64,000 bases of DNA, taken from the NCBI RefSeq assembly GCF_001552215.1, contig NZ_BCQT01000006.1, positions 248,001 through 312,000 of the forward strand. Direction: 5' to 3'. Below the pieces are notes generated by a model, which did no database searches, was not told where the DNA came from, and was given only the letters and a program-made list of their open reading frames with translations. Each line of letters opens with the position of its first letter. Position 1 is the first letter of the stretch. The DNA comes from Actinomadura macra NBRC 14102. GTDB lineage: Bacteria > Actinomycetota > Actinomycetes > Streptosporangiales > Streptosporangiaceae. The position numbers and the translations under genes were made by a program. This document shows positions 25,101 through 32,462 of the stretch, one piece after another.

Positions 25101-25631
25101 ATGCATCTGCCCGTCCGCGTGTCCGTCCGCGCCGCCGTGACGCTGGCCGCGGCCGGCGCCGCGCTGGCGCCGCTCTCGACCCCCGCGCAGGCCCACCAGA
25201 AGCCGCGCGTGATCGTGGTCGACGGACCGACCAACGTCCATGACAACGCCTACTCAGGCGTCCGGACGCGGGTCGCCGTCCTCAAGTACCGGCATCGCAC
25301 CGCCGTCCGCCTCACCGCGAGCGGGTTCCCGAACGGGTCCGCCGGAAAGACGTTCGGCGCCCACGTCCACCGGGACCGGTGCGGTGCCGAGCCCACCGCC
25401 TCCGGGCCGCACTACCAGAACCCGAAGGCCCGGCCGACGACCCCGGTCCGGGAGAAGGAGATCTGGGTGGACCTCAAGGTCAGGCCCGACGGCACGGCCG
25501 AGTCGCGGACCCTCATCGGCTGGCGCGTCGCACGCGGGGCGGCGAACTCGGTCGTCATCCACGCCCTCCCGACCGACCAGAAGACGGGCGACGCGGGGGC
25601 GCGGCTCCTCTGCACCACCGTCCCCTTCTGA
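25101..25631 (+). CDS. Secreted Cu/Zn-SOD-like protein lacking the zinc ligands
   Basis: 176 residues with a Sec signal peptide cleaved near AQA (29-31). The SOD_Cu fold shows in GAHVHRDRC (H88, H90, C94), SGPHYQNP (H104), EIWVDLKVRPDGTAES and VVIHALPTD (H154) to C171. The four copper ligands (H88, H90, H104, H154) and the C94-C171 disulfide pair are present. No histidine pair or aspartate is found in the place of the zinc loop, so this may be a copper-only SOD or a non-catalytic copper-binding relative. ATG with GAGGAAG upstream. Confidence 0.75.
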   Translation: MHLPVRVSVRAAVTLAAAGAALAPLSTPAQAHQKPRVIVVDGPTNVHDNAYSGVRTRVAVLKYRHRTAVRLTASGFPNGSAGKTFGAHVHRDRCGAEPTASGPHYQNPKARPTTPVREKEIWVDLKVRPDGTAESRTLIGWRVARGAANSVVIHALPTDQKTGDAGARLLCTTVPF

Positions 25632-25647
25632 CGGCCGTCGGTCGAGT

Positions 25648-25692
25648 CGCGGCGGGGCGCGGGCACGGTCGGCGCCGTGCCGCCCCGCCGCG
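25648..25692. terminator. Bidirectional hairpin terminator
   Basis: The 11-bp outer arm CGCGGCGGGGC / GCCCCGCCGCG and 7-bp inner arm GGCACGG / CCGTGCC, with a 3-base bulge and 6-base loop, lie between the converging SOD-like and ku genes. Confidence 0.8.
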
Positions 25693-25700
25693 GCCGAACG

Positions 25701-26633
25701 TCAGGCGGACTTCCGTCCGCGGCTCTTGGCGGGAGGCTTCTTCGCGCCCGCCTTCGCGTCCTGCTTCTCTGACGCCTTCGCGGACGACCTGCGCGCGGCA
25801 GGCTTCTTGCCTCCCCCGCCCTTGTCCGCACCGCCCTTGTCCGCACCGCCCTTGCCGCCGCGGCTCTTCTTCGCGGCCTCGACGCTGGCGCGCAGCGCGC
25901 TCAGCAGGTCCGCGGCGGGTTCCTCGCCCGCCTCCTCCGCCGGCCGCGTGACCTCCCGCCCCTCCACCTTGGCGTCGATCACCTGCTGGAGCGCCTCCCG
26001 GTAGGCGTCCTTGTACTCCGACGGGTCGAACTCGCCCTCCATCGACTCGATCAGTGACGTGGCCATCGTCAGCTCCTGTGTACGGACCTCGATGTCCTCC
26101 TCCAGGAACGGGAAGTCGGGCGTACGGACCTCGTCCGGCCACAGCATCGTCTCCAGCACGAACACGCCCTCGCGGACGCGCAGCGTCGCCAGCGACTCCC
26201 GCTGCCGCAGCGCGACCTTCACGATCGCGACCTGCCCCGAGCTCTCCAGCGCGTCCCGCAGCAGCACGTACGGTTTGGCGCCCTGGGCGTCGGGCTCCAG
26301 GTAGTAGGACTTCGCGAAGTAGATCGCGTCGACGTCGTCCTGCTCCACGAACTGCAGGACGTCGATCCGGCGGCTGGTCGACAGCGGCAGGTCGGCGAAG
26401 TCCTCGTCGGTGAGGATGACCATCTCGCCGCTCGGCAGCTCGAATCCCTTGGCGATGTCGGAGTACGGCACCTCTTCACCGTCGACCGTGCACACCCGCT
26501 TGTACTTGATGCGCCCACCGTCCTCGCGGTGCACCTGATGGAAGGCAACGTCCCGCTGCTCGGTCGCCGAGTACAGCTTCACCGGTATCGTCACCAGCCC
26601 GAACGAGATCGCGCCCTTCCAGATACTGCGCAT
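25701..26633 (-). CDS. ku: Ku protein, non-homologous end joining
   Basis: 310 residues. The bacterial Ku core starts MRSIWKGAISFGLVTIPVKL and includes HREDGGRIKYKRVC and DIEVRTQELTMATSLIESM. The C-terminal tail (about 250-310) is extended and very rich in Lys, Ala and Gly with KGGADKGGADKGGGGKK repeats. Such tails add DNA binding in actinobacterial Ku. The homodimer threads onto broken ends and recruits LigD. It is divergent from the ligase and polymerase genes across a 113-bp spacer. Confidence 0.93.
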   Translation of the reverse strand: MRSIWKGAISFGLVTIPVKLYSATEQRDVAFHQVHREDGGRIKYKRVCTVDGEEVPYSDIAKGFELPSGEMVILTDEDFADLPLSTSRRIDVLQFVEQDDVDAIYFAKSYYLEPDAQGAKPYVLLRDALESSGQVAIVKVALRQRESLATLRVREGVFVLETMLWPDEVRTPDFPFLEEDIEVRTQELTMATSLIESMEGEFDPSEYKDAYREALQQVIDAKVEGREVTRPAEEAGEEPAADLLSALRASVEAAKKSRGGKGGADKGGADKGGGGKKPAARRSSAKASEKQDAKAGAKKPPAKSRGRKSA

Positions 26634-26746
26634 GATCTCTCCTTACCCAGCGCGTTCCTCCCCTTAGCCTCGCAACCTCGTTCGATTTGCTCCATAACGA
26701 GCCCTTGATCCTTTTCTTGGGGACGGGCAGCGGGTAAGACGGCGGT

Positions 26747-27721
26747 ATGACCATGCCGTGGCCGGTCGAACCGATGATGGCCGCGACCGGGGACCTCCCC
26801 GGCGACGGCGAGCGCTGGGGCCTTGAACTCAAATGGGACGGGGTGCGCGTGCTGGCCCATGTCGCCGCCGGCGGCGTCCGCGCCTGCGGGCGGCGCGGGG
26901 GCGACGTCGCGGGCCGCTACCCCGAACTGTCGGGCCTCGCTGACCTCCTCCCCCACAACGACGTCGTCCTGGACGGTGAGGTCGTCGCCTTCGACCAGGG
27001 GCGGCCGAGCTTCGAGCGCCTCCAGCGGCGCATGCACGTGACCCGTCCCGACCCCCGCCTGATCCGCGAGGTACCCATCCGGTATGTCGCATTTGATGTG
27101 CTCTACCTTGGCGGGCGGTCACTGTACGACCTGCCCTACGCCGACCGCCGCGCGCTGCTCGCGGAGCTGGACCTCGCCGGCACCGGTCCCGTCGAGGTCC
27201 CCCCGTACCTGCACGGAGGCGACACCGATCAGGTCAAGGAGCTGCTCGAATTCACCCAGGAACAGCATCTGGAGGGGCTGCTCGCCAAACGCCTGGACTC
27301 GCCGTACCGGCCCGGCAGGCGGGTCGACTTCTGGCGCAAGGTCAAGAACTTCATGACCCGCGAGGTGATCATCTGCGGGTGGAAGCCCGGCAGAGGACGG
27401 CGCGAGGGCGGTGTCGGCTCGCTCCTGCTCGGCGAGTACGACGCCAAAGGACGGCTGTGCTTCGTCGGGCACGTCGGCACCGGGTTCACCGACCGGGCAC
27501 TGGACGAGCTGTACACCATCCTGTGGCCGCTGCGCCGCCCGACGAGCCCCTATGACGAGGCCGTACCTCGCGAGTACAGCCGCGACGCCCAGTGGGTTGA
27601 GCCCCGCCTGGTCGGGGAGGTCGCCTACGGCGCGCGCACCAGGGACGGACGGCTCCGCCACCCGTCCTGGCGCGGGCTCCGCGACGACAAGGACCCCCTG
27701 GAGGTCAGCTTTGAGCAATGA
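26747..27721 (+). CDS. LigD-type ATP-dependent DNA ligase (stand-alone ligase domain)
   Basis: 324 residues. The nucleotidyl lysine is in motif I ELKWDGVR, followed by DGEVVAFDQGRPSF (motif III), YVAFDVLYLGG, EGLLAKRLDSPYRPGRR (motif IV) and WRKVKN (motif V). The C-terminal OB fold covers GWKPGRGRREGGVGSLLLG. It corresponds to the ligase domain of LigD or to LigC-type enzymes. Mycobacterial LigD joins polymerase, nuclease and ligase in one chain. Here ligase and polymerase are separate genes in one operon and no 3'-phosphoesterase domain is present. Confidence 0.9.
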   Translation: MTMPWPVEPMMAATGDLPGDGERWGLELKWDGVRVLAHVAAGGVRACGRRGGDVAGRYPELSGLADLLPHNDVVLDGEVVAFDQGRPSFERLQRRMHVTRPDPRLIREVPIRYVAFDVLYLGGRSLYDLPYADRRALLAELDLAGTGPVEVPPYLHGGDTDQVKELLEFTQEQHLEGLLAKRLDSPYRPGRRVDFWRKVKNFMTREVIICGWKPGRGRREGGVGSLLLGEYDAKGRLCFVGHVGTGFTDRALDELYTILWPLRRPTSPYDEAVPREYSRDAQWVEPRLVGEVAYGARTRDGRLRHPSWRGLRDDKDPLEVSFEQ

Positions 27722-28604
27722 GCAGGTCGACGTGGAGGGACGGCGCCTGAAACTGTCCAATCTCGACAAGAACCTCTATCCCGACTTCACCAAGGGCGAG
27801 GTCATCGACTACTACGCACGCGTGGCGCCGGTGATGCTGCCGCATCTGAAGGACCGTCCGGCCACGCGCATCCGCTGGCCGGACGGCGTGCGGCAGGGGA
27901 GGTTCTTCGAGAAGAACGCGCCGTCCCACACACCGGACTGGGTCCGCACTGCGACGATCCCGACGCCCGGCAGCTCCACCGGACGGGACACCCTCGACTT
28001 CATCGTGATCGACGATCTGCCCACCCTCGTGTGGTGCGCCAACCTCGCCGCTCTGGAACTGCACGTCCCGCAGTGGAAGATCGGGCCACGCGGAAAGGTG
28101 CACGACCCCGATCTGGTCGTCTTCGACCTCGACCCCGGCGCCCCCGCCACGATCGTGGAGGCGTGCCAGGTGGCCCGGCTGCTGCGCGACCTGCTCGCCG
28201 ATGACGGCCTGGACTCCTACCCCAAGACCAGCGGCAAGAAGGGCCTGCACCTCTACGTCCCGATCAGGGAGTCGGCCCGCACGTCCGAGTATGCCAAGGC
28301 CGCCGCACAGCGGCTCTCCGACGAGCACCCGGACCTGGTCGTCGCGAAGATGGACAAGCGGCACCGCAAGGGCAAGGTCTTCGTCGACTGGAGCCAGAAC
28401 AACCCCGCCAAGACCACCGTCGCGCCCTACTCGCTGCGCGCTGCGGACAGCCCGTCGGTGTCCACTCCCGTTACCTGGGACGAGTTGGAGTCCTGCGCGG
28501 ACGCCGCCGACCTGGTGTTCTCGCCCGACGAGGCCCTCGCCCGGATCGACGAGCACGGCGACCTCCTGGAGACGCTGTTCACGGACCGCCGGTCCCTCCC
28601 CTGA
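27711..28604 (+). CDS. LigD-type primase-polymerase (stand-alone polymerase domain)
   Basis: 297 residues. The archaeo-eukaryotic primase fold shows LSNLDKNLYPDFTKGEVIDYY, RFFEKNAP, the metal-binding VVFDLDPG, SGKKGLHLYVPI and KVFVDWSQNNPAKTTVAPYSLR. It adds nucleotides at broken ends during end joining. The frame has no suitable ATG or GTG; TTG at 27711 with GGAGG 6 nt upstream is the likely start, overlapping the ligase stop, so translation is coupled. Confidence 0.9.
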   Translation: MSNEQVDVEGRRLKLSNLDKNLYPDFTKGEVIDYYARVAPVMLPHLKDRPATRIRWPDGVRQGRFFEKNAPSHTPDWVRTATIPTPGSSTGRDTLDFIVIDDLPTLVWCANLAALELHVPQWKIGPRGKVHDPDLVVFDLDPGAPATIVEACQVARLLRDLLADDGLDSYPKTSGKKGLHLYVPIRESARTSEYAKAAAQRLSDEHPDLVVAKMDKRHRKGKVFVDWSQNNPAKTTVAPYSLRAADSPSVSTPVTWDELESCADAADLVFSPDEALARIDEHGDLLETLFTDRRSLP

Positions 28605-28719
28605 AACGCCCGTCCAGACCACCGGCGAGCCTCTATGTGTTCGAACCGGCACTCTCCGGCACCCCGTTCCGTCACCATGGGGTCACGGGGACATCCTGCG
28701 GGTGCTGGAGGATGAGCAG

Positions 28720-30063
28720 TTGTCGAAGAACGAACACGGTGCCGTGGTGCTCGGCGGGGGGACCGCGGGCGAACACATCGCGGCTGGGCTGGCGCGCGCG
28801 GGGCGCGACGTCGCTCTGGTGGAGAACCGCCTGGTCGGCGGGCAGTCACCCTATTTCGCGTGCGTCCCGTCGAAGTCGCTGCTGCTGTCGGCGCGGCGCG
28901 GCGAGACCTGGGAGCTGGCGGTCGCCCGCCGCGACCGGCTGGCCGCGCACCGCGGCGACGATCGCGCGGTCGCCCGCCTCGCCGAGGACGGCGTGACCGT
29001 GCTGCGCGGCCGCGGCCGCGTCCTCGGGCCCGGCCTGATCGACGTGGACGGGACCGAGCACGGCTACGACGAGCTCGTGGTCTGCACCGGAAGCGAGCCC
29101 GTCCTGCCGCCCGCGGACGGGCTCGCCGACGTGCCCGTCTGGACCAGCGACGAGGCGCTGTCGCTTCCGGACCTGCCGCGCCGGCTCGTCGTCCTCGGCG
29201 GCGGGCCCGTCGGCTGCGAGCTGGCCCAGGTGTACGCGGCGTTCGGGTCGCAGGTGACGGTCGTCGAGGCGTCCGGGCGGCTGCTGACCGCCGAGGCGCC
29301 CTTCGCCGGCGAGGCGCTGGCCGAGTCGCTCCGCCGGATGGGCGTCGACCTGCGCTTCGGCGCCGCCCTCGGCCAGGTCGAGCGCAAGGAGTCCTGCCTG
29401 CGGCTGTGGCTGTCGGACGGCGGGACGCTCGACGCCGACCGCATCCTCGTCGCCGCCGGGCGCCGCCCGCGCGTGGAGGGCCTCGGGCTGGAGACCCTGG
29501 GCGTCACCATCGCCCCAGGCCAGGGCATTCCGGTGGACGAGACGTGCGCCGTCGCGTCCGGCGAGGGCGGGGTCTGGGCGGCCGGGGACGTGACCGGCGT
29601 CGCCCGCACCACCCACGCCGCCCGCTACCAGGCCCGCGTCGTGCTCTCCAACCTGCTCGGACGGCGCCGTGAGGCCGACTACCGCGCGATCCCCCGCGTC
29701 GTCTACACGACGCCTACCGTCTACACGGTGGGGATCTCCCCAGGGCGGGCGGCGGAACTCGGCATAGACCTGGTCACCGCCGGGTACGACCTCGCCTCGA
29801 CAGCCCGGGCGGCCGTCGAGGCCGATGACCGGGGGCGGGTGGAACTGTACGCCGACCGCTCCCGGGGGCTGCTGATCGGCGCCGCCGCGGCGGGACTCTA
29901 CGCAGAGGAGTGGATGAGCGAGATCGCGCTGGCCATCCGCGCGGAGACGCCGCTGAGCCTGCTCACCGACGTCGTCCATGCGTTCCCGACGTACGGCGAG
30001 TCCATCGAGGCGCCGCTGCGCGACCTGGCCGGGCGGCTGTGCGCAACCCCCGAGCAACCCTGA
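28720..30063 (+). CDS. Dihydrolipoamide-dehydrogenase-like flavoprotein with altered redox pair
   Basis: 447 residues in the class I pyridine nucleotide-disulfide oxidoreductase fold. FAD motif VVLGGGTAGEHIAAGLA (9-25), NAD(P) motif VVLGGGPVGCELAQVYAAFG, second FAD motif GGVWAAGDVTG and C-terminal HAFPTYGES. The active site reads GGQSPYFACVPSK: the first of the two redox cysteines is Ser (S43) and only C48 remains. Disulfide exchange by the usual mechanism is therefore not possible; an oxidase or reductase using flavin and a single thiol is more likely. The TTG at 28720 sits 8 nt after GGAGG; the GTG at 28702 is the alternative. Confidence 0.78.
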   Translation: MSKNEHGAVVLGGGTAGEHIAAGLARAGRDVALVENRLVGGQSPYFACVPSKSLLLSARRGETWELAVARRDRLAAHRGDDRAVARLAEDGVTVLRGRGRVLGPGLIDVDGTEHGYDELVVCTGSEPVLPPADGLADVPVWTSDEALSLPDLPRRLVVLGGGPVGCELAQVYAAFGSQVTVVEASGRLLTAEAPFAGEALAESLRRMGVDLRFGAALGQVERKESCLRLWLSDGGTLDADRILVAAGRRPRVEGLGLETLGVTIAPGQGIPVDETCAVASGEGGVWAAGDVTGVARTTHAARYQARVVLSNLLGRRREADYRAIPRVVYTTPTVYTVGISPGRAAELGIDLVTAGYDLASTARAAVEADDRGRVELYADRSRGLLIGAAAAGLYAEEWMSEIALAIRAETPLSLLTDVVHAFPTYGESIEAPLRDLAGRLCATPEQP

Positions 30064-30076
30064 GGGAGGACGCCCG

Positions 30077-30271
30077 ATGAGCGAGACCGACGACCGTGGA
30101 CGCCCGATGCCGGACGAGGCCCCCGAGGCCGACATCGCCGAGCAGCGCGCCGACCTCGAGGCGGACGACGAACAGGAGGAGCCGCCGGCGCCGCTGCCGT
30201 TCGACGCCGACGAGGCCGACGTCACCGAGCAGCACCGCGAGGTCAGGCTCGACGAGGACGACTACCGCTAG
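30077..30271 (+). CDS. Small acidic protein
   Basis: 64 residues, strongly acidic. It carries an internal duplication: EADIAEQRADLEAD and, after a Pro-rich spacer, EADVTEQHREVRLDEDDYR. ATG at 30077 with GGGAGGA upstream and 13 nt after the flavoprotein stop, so probably in the same transcript. No signal peptide or membrane segment. The function is not recognised. Confidence 0.65.
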   Translation: MSETDDRGRPMPDEAPEADIAEQRADLEADDEQEEPPAPLPFDADEADVTEQHREVRLDEDDYR

Positions 30272-30472
30272 AGCCGGTACGGCCGGGGCGCGGCCTGGAG
30301 ACGAACCGCCGAACGGGCGCGCGGGGTCGCTGTCGGAAATACACTGACCTGCGTGAAGGAAGCCGGCGGGCTTAGTTGGTGACCCGCGAGGTTACCCGCA
30401 CGTAGGATGATGGGATTGAGTTTCCTCGCGACGGACGCGCATCTCCGTCGCATCGATCGGTGATCGGAGAGT

Positions 30473-31096
30473 GTGGTGACCGCGACCCCGGACGCCCGCC
30501 CCCGCGGCACGAGGCTGCCGCGCCTGGCGCGCCGCAGGCAACTGCTCGGCGCGGCCCAGGAGGTGTTCGTCGCGCAGGGCTACCACGCTGCGGCGATGGA
30601 CGAGATCGCTGAGCGCGCAGGAGTCAGCAAGCCCGTGCTCTACCAGCACTTCCCGGGCAAGCTGGAGCTGTACCTGGCCCTGCTGGACGAGCACGCCGAG
30701 GCCCTCGTCAAGACAGTCCGCGACGCCTTGGAGTCCACCACGGACAACAAGATGCGCGTGCAGGCGAGCATGCAGGCGTTCTACGACTTCGTGGCCGGCG
30801 AGGGCGAGGCGTACCGGCTCGTCTTCGAGTCCGACCTGCGCAACGTGGCCCCCGTCCGCGCCCGCGTCGACCGCGCCAACCAGCAGTGCGCCGAGATGAT
30901 CGCGCAGGTGATCGCCGAGGACACCGACGCCCCGACCGACGAGGCGTACCTGCTCGGCATGGGCCTGGTCGGCATGGCGGAGGTCAGCGCCCGCTACTGG
31001 CTGTCACAGCACCGGACCATCCCCAAGGACACCGCCGAGAAGATCATCGCGCGGCTCGCCTGGCGCGGCATCTCCGGCTTCCCCCGCACCGGCTGA
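30473..31096 (+). CDS. TetR-family regulator (Rv3208-like position)
   Basis: 207 residues. The helix-turn-helix is in RRRQLLGAAQEVFVAQGYHA, AMDEIAERAGVSKPVLYQHF. The C-terminal domain (FYDFVAGEGEAYRLVFESDL) is of the TetR_C type conserved in the actinobacterial regulator that I recall next to DUF3107 in mycobacteria. GTG at 30473, or the GTG three bases on, after GGAGAG. A -10-like TAGGAT lies at 30403-30408. Ligand unknown. Confidence 0.8.
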   Translation: MVTATPDARPRGTRLPRLARRRQLLGAAQEVFVAQGYHAAAMDEIAERAGVSKPVLYQHFPGKLELYLALLDEHAEALVKTVRDALESTTDNKMRVQASMQAFYDFVAGEGEAYRLVFESDLRNVAPVRARVDRANQQCAEMIAQVIAEDTDAPTDEAYLLGMGLVGMAEVSARYWLSQHRTIPKDTAEKIIARLAWRGISGFPRTG

Positions 31097-31237
31097 CCGC
31101 GGGGGGCACCGGATCCACCGGCCGGCGGCGGTTTCACTCGCGGCGAAGCGGCCGGAAGGGCGCATCCGGTGATCTTCATGCCACCATCGGAGACGGAACC
31201 GCCGGTGGTCGGCGGGACGAATGGACGGGAGCATCGC

Positions 31238-31465
31238 GTGCAGGTTCGCATCGGCGTGCAGTTCGTGCCCAAGGAGCTCGTGGTCGACACCGCGCAGTCA
31301 GCCGACGAGGTCCAGAAGGCGCTGGCCGACGCGCTCGTCGCCGAGCACGGCGTGTTCGTGCTCAAGGACCGCCGCGCCGGCCGGGTCGTCATCCCCGCCG
31401 ACCGGGTGGGCTATCTGGAGATCACCGAGGACGAGGAGCGCAGCGTCGGCTTCGGCTCGTTCTAG
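31238..31465 (+). CDS. DUF3107 family protein (TB9.4-like)
   Basis: 75 residues. The pattern MQVRIGVQFVPKELVVDTAQ, VFVLKDRRAGRVVIPADRVGYLEI, VGFG matches the DUF3107 family, represented by the mycobacterial antigen TB9.4, which also follows a TetR gene. GTG start at 31238 with GGGAG upstream. The biochemical role is not known. Conservation of the pair across actinobacteria suggests a housekeeping function. Confidence 0.85.
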   Translation: MQVRIGVQFVPKELVVDTAQSADEVQKALADALVAEHGVFVLKDRRAGRVVIPADRVGYLEITEDEERSVGFGSF

Positions 31466-31612
31466 AGGCCCCCGAGTTGTTTTCATCGCGAACTGGACGT
31501 CGCCCCTGATTGCCATCGCTATGGGGCGCCGTGACCTGGCTTTTGTTTGAACCGGACAGGACGGGCATATCGACTTCCGACCACGGGCCACCGGCCCACG
31601 GACACGGAATGG

Positions 31613-31909
31613 ATGATCAACATGCTCACGACGATCCTCTGGTTCATCGTCGTCGGTGCCGTTATCGGAGCTCTGGCACGGCTACTCGTCCCCGGGCGTA
31701 ACCCCATCGGCGTCCTGCTGACCATCCTCGTCGGCGTCGCCGGAGCGATCCTCGGCGGCGTCATCGCCGACGCGCTCGGTGCGGGCACCCTCATCGCCTT
31801 CGTCTTCGCGGTGATCCTCGCCGCGCTCGGCGTGGCGGCGCTCACCACGGCGAACGGCCGCGGCCACGGCGGCAGGTGGCATGGACGGACCCGGCGGCGC
31901 ACCTTCTGA
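31613..31909 (+). CDS. GlsB/YeaQ/YmgE-family small membrane protein
   Basis: 98 residues, three hydrophobic segments: ILWFIVVGAVIGALARLLVPG, IGVLLTILVGVAGAILGGVIAD and LIAFVFAVILAALGVAAL. The GxxxGxxAR and GxxGAxxGG patterns are typical of the transglycosylase-associated family, stress-linked integral membrane proteins of unknown mechanism. The tail is basic (GGRWHGRTRRR). ATG at 31613 (MINMLTT) or 31622. Two hairpins follow directly. Confidence 0.8.
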   Translation: MINMLTTILWFIVVGAVIGALARLLVPGRNPIGVLLTILVGVAGAILGGVIADALGAGTLIAFVFAVILAALGVAALTTANGRGHGGRWHGRTRRRTF

Positions 31910-31923
31910 CCCCCGATGACCCC

Positions 31924-31985
31924 GGTCTCCGGACTCGCCACCGGAGACCCCTCGGAGGAAGCCCCCGCATCCTGCGGGGGCTTCC
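31924..31985 (+). terminator. Tandem hairpin terminators
   Basis: Hairpin 1 is GGTCTCCGG / CCGGAGACC (31924-31932, 31941-31949). Hairpin 2 is GGAAGCCCCCGCA / TGCGGGGGCTTCC (31957-31969, 31973-31985) with a 3-base loop. Both follow the small membrane protein gene. Confidence 0.85.
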
Positions 31986-32462
31986 CCGTGTCCGAGACGC
32001 CCTCGATGTCCGGAAGTGGCCGCCCCATTCCTCCCGTCCACCGCCCGTCCCGCGGGTGTCACGCGAGCACGATTCCCCCTGGCAAGCAGGGGATGGAATA
32101 CATGAAACAACCGAAACGTTGAGCTCTGTGATCGGCTATTGGTGTATGCAACTGCCGGTCGGTACACTGCGTGGCGGAGTGTGACCGCACGCAGCCACAG
32201 CGAGTGACTGCTTTCAACCCCTGACTGCGGTCGCCGAGACATTTGATTGACGGCTGGTCCCTCCCGCGCGAGCGCGCGGCCACAGGAAGCGATCGGCGGG
32301 CACGCCAAGACGGCGACGGCCCGGCCGGCGGCACTGTGTCCCCGAGCCGGGCGACCCTGCCGGGCCCGTACACGGGCCCGACCAACGGCATCCGGCCGGC
32401 CCGGGCACCGGGCCGCGCCGCACCGGGGGAGCGAGGACCCCGCATATTGGAGGCTGAAAGCC
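31986..32462 (+). other. Long upstream region and probable 5' leader of the DEAD-box gene
   Basis: No convincing gene lies in these 477 bases. They hold a promoter-like pair (32139-32168), a small hairpin TCCCC...GGGGA near 32071-32092, a TTGACG at 32245-32250, and an open but unconserved frame leading into the helicase. If the 32163 -10 is used, the leader is nearly 290 nt, the kind of long leader seen on cold- or ribosome-responsive helicase genes. The DEAD-box SD GGAGG is at 32449-32453. Confidence 0.5.
32139..32168 (+). promoter_or_regulatory. Putative SigA-type promoter for the DEAD-box gene
   Basis: TTGGTG (32139-32144) and TACACT (32163-32168) are separated by 18 bp in an AT-richer patch upstream of the helicase. 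Confidence 0.45.

Noticed and set aside
22308..25241. 977-codon minus-strand frame over the mmpL region
   Set aside because: Shadow of mmpL and the following genes, with His/Arg/Gln/Asp-rich antisense composition.
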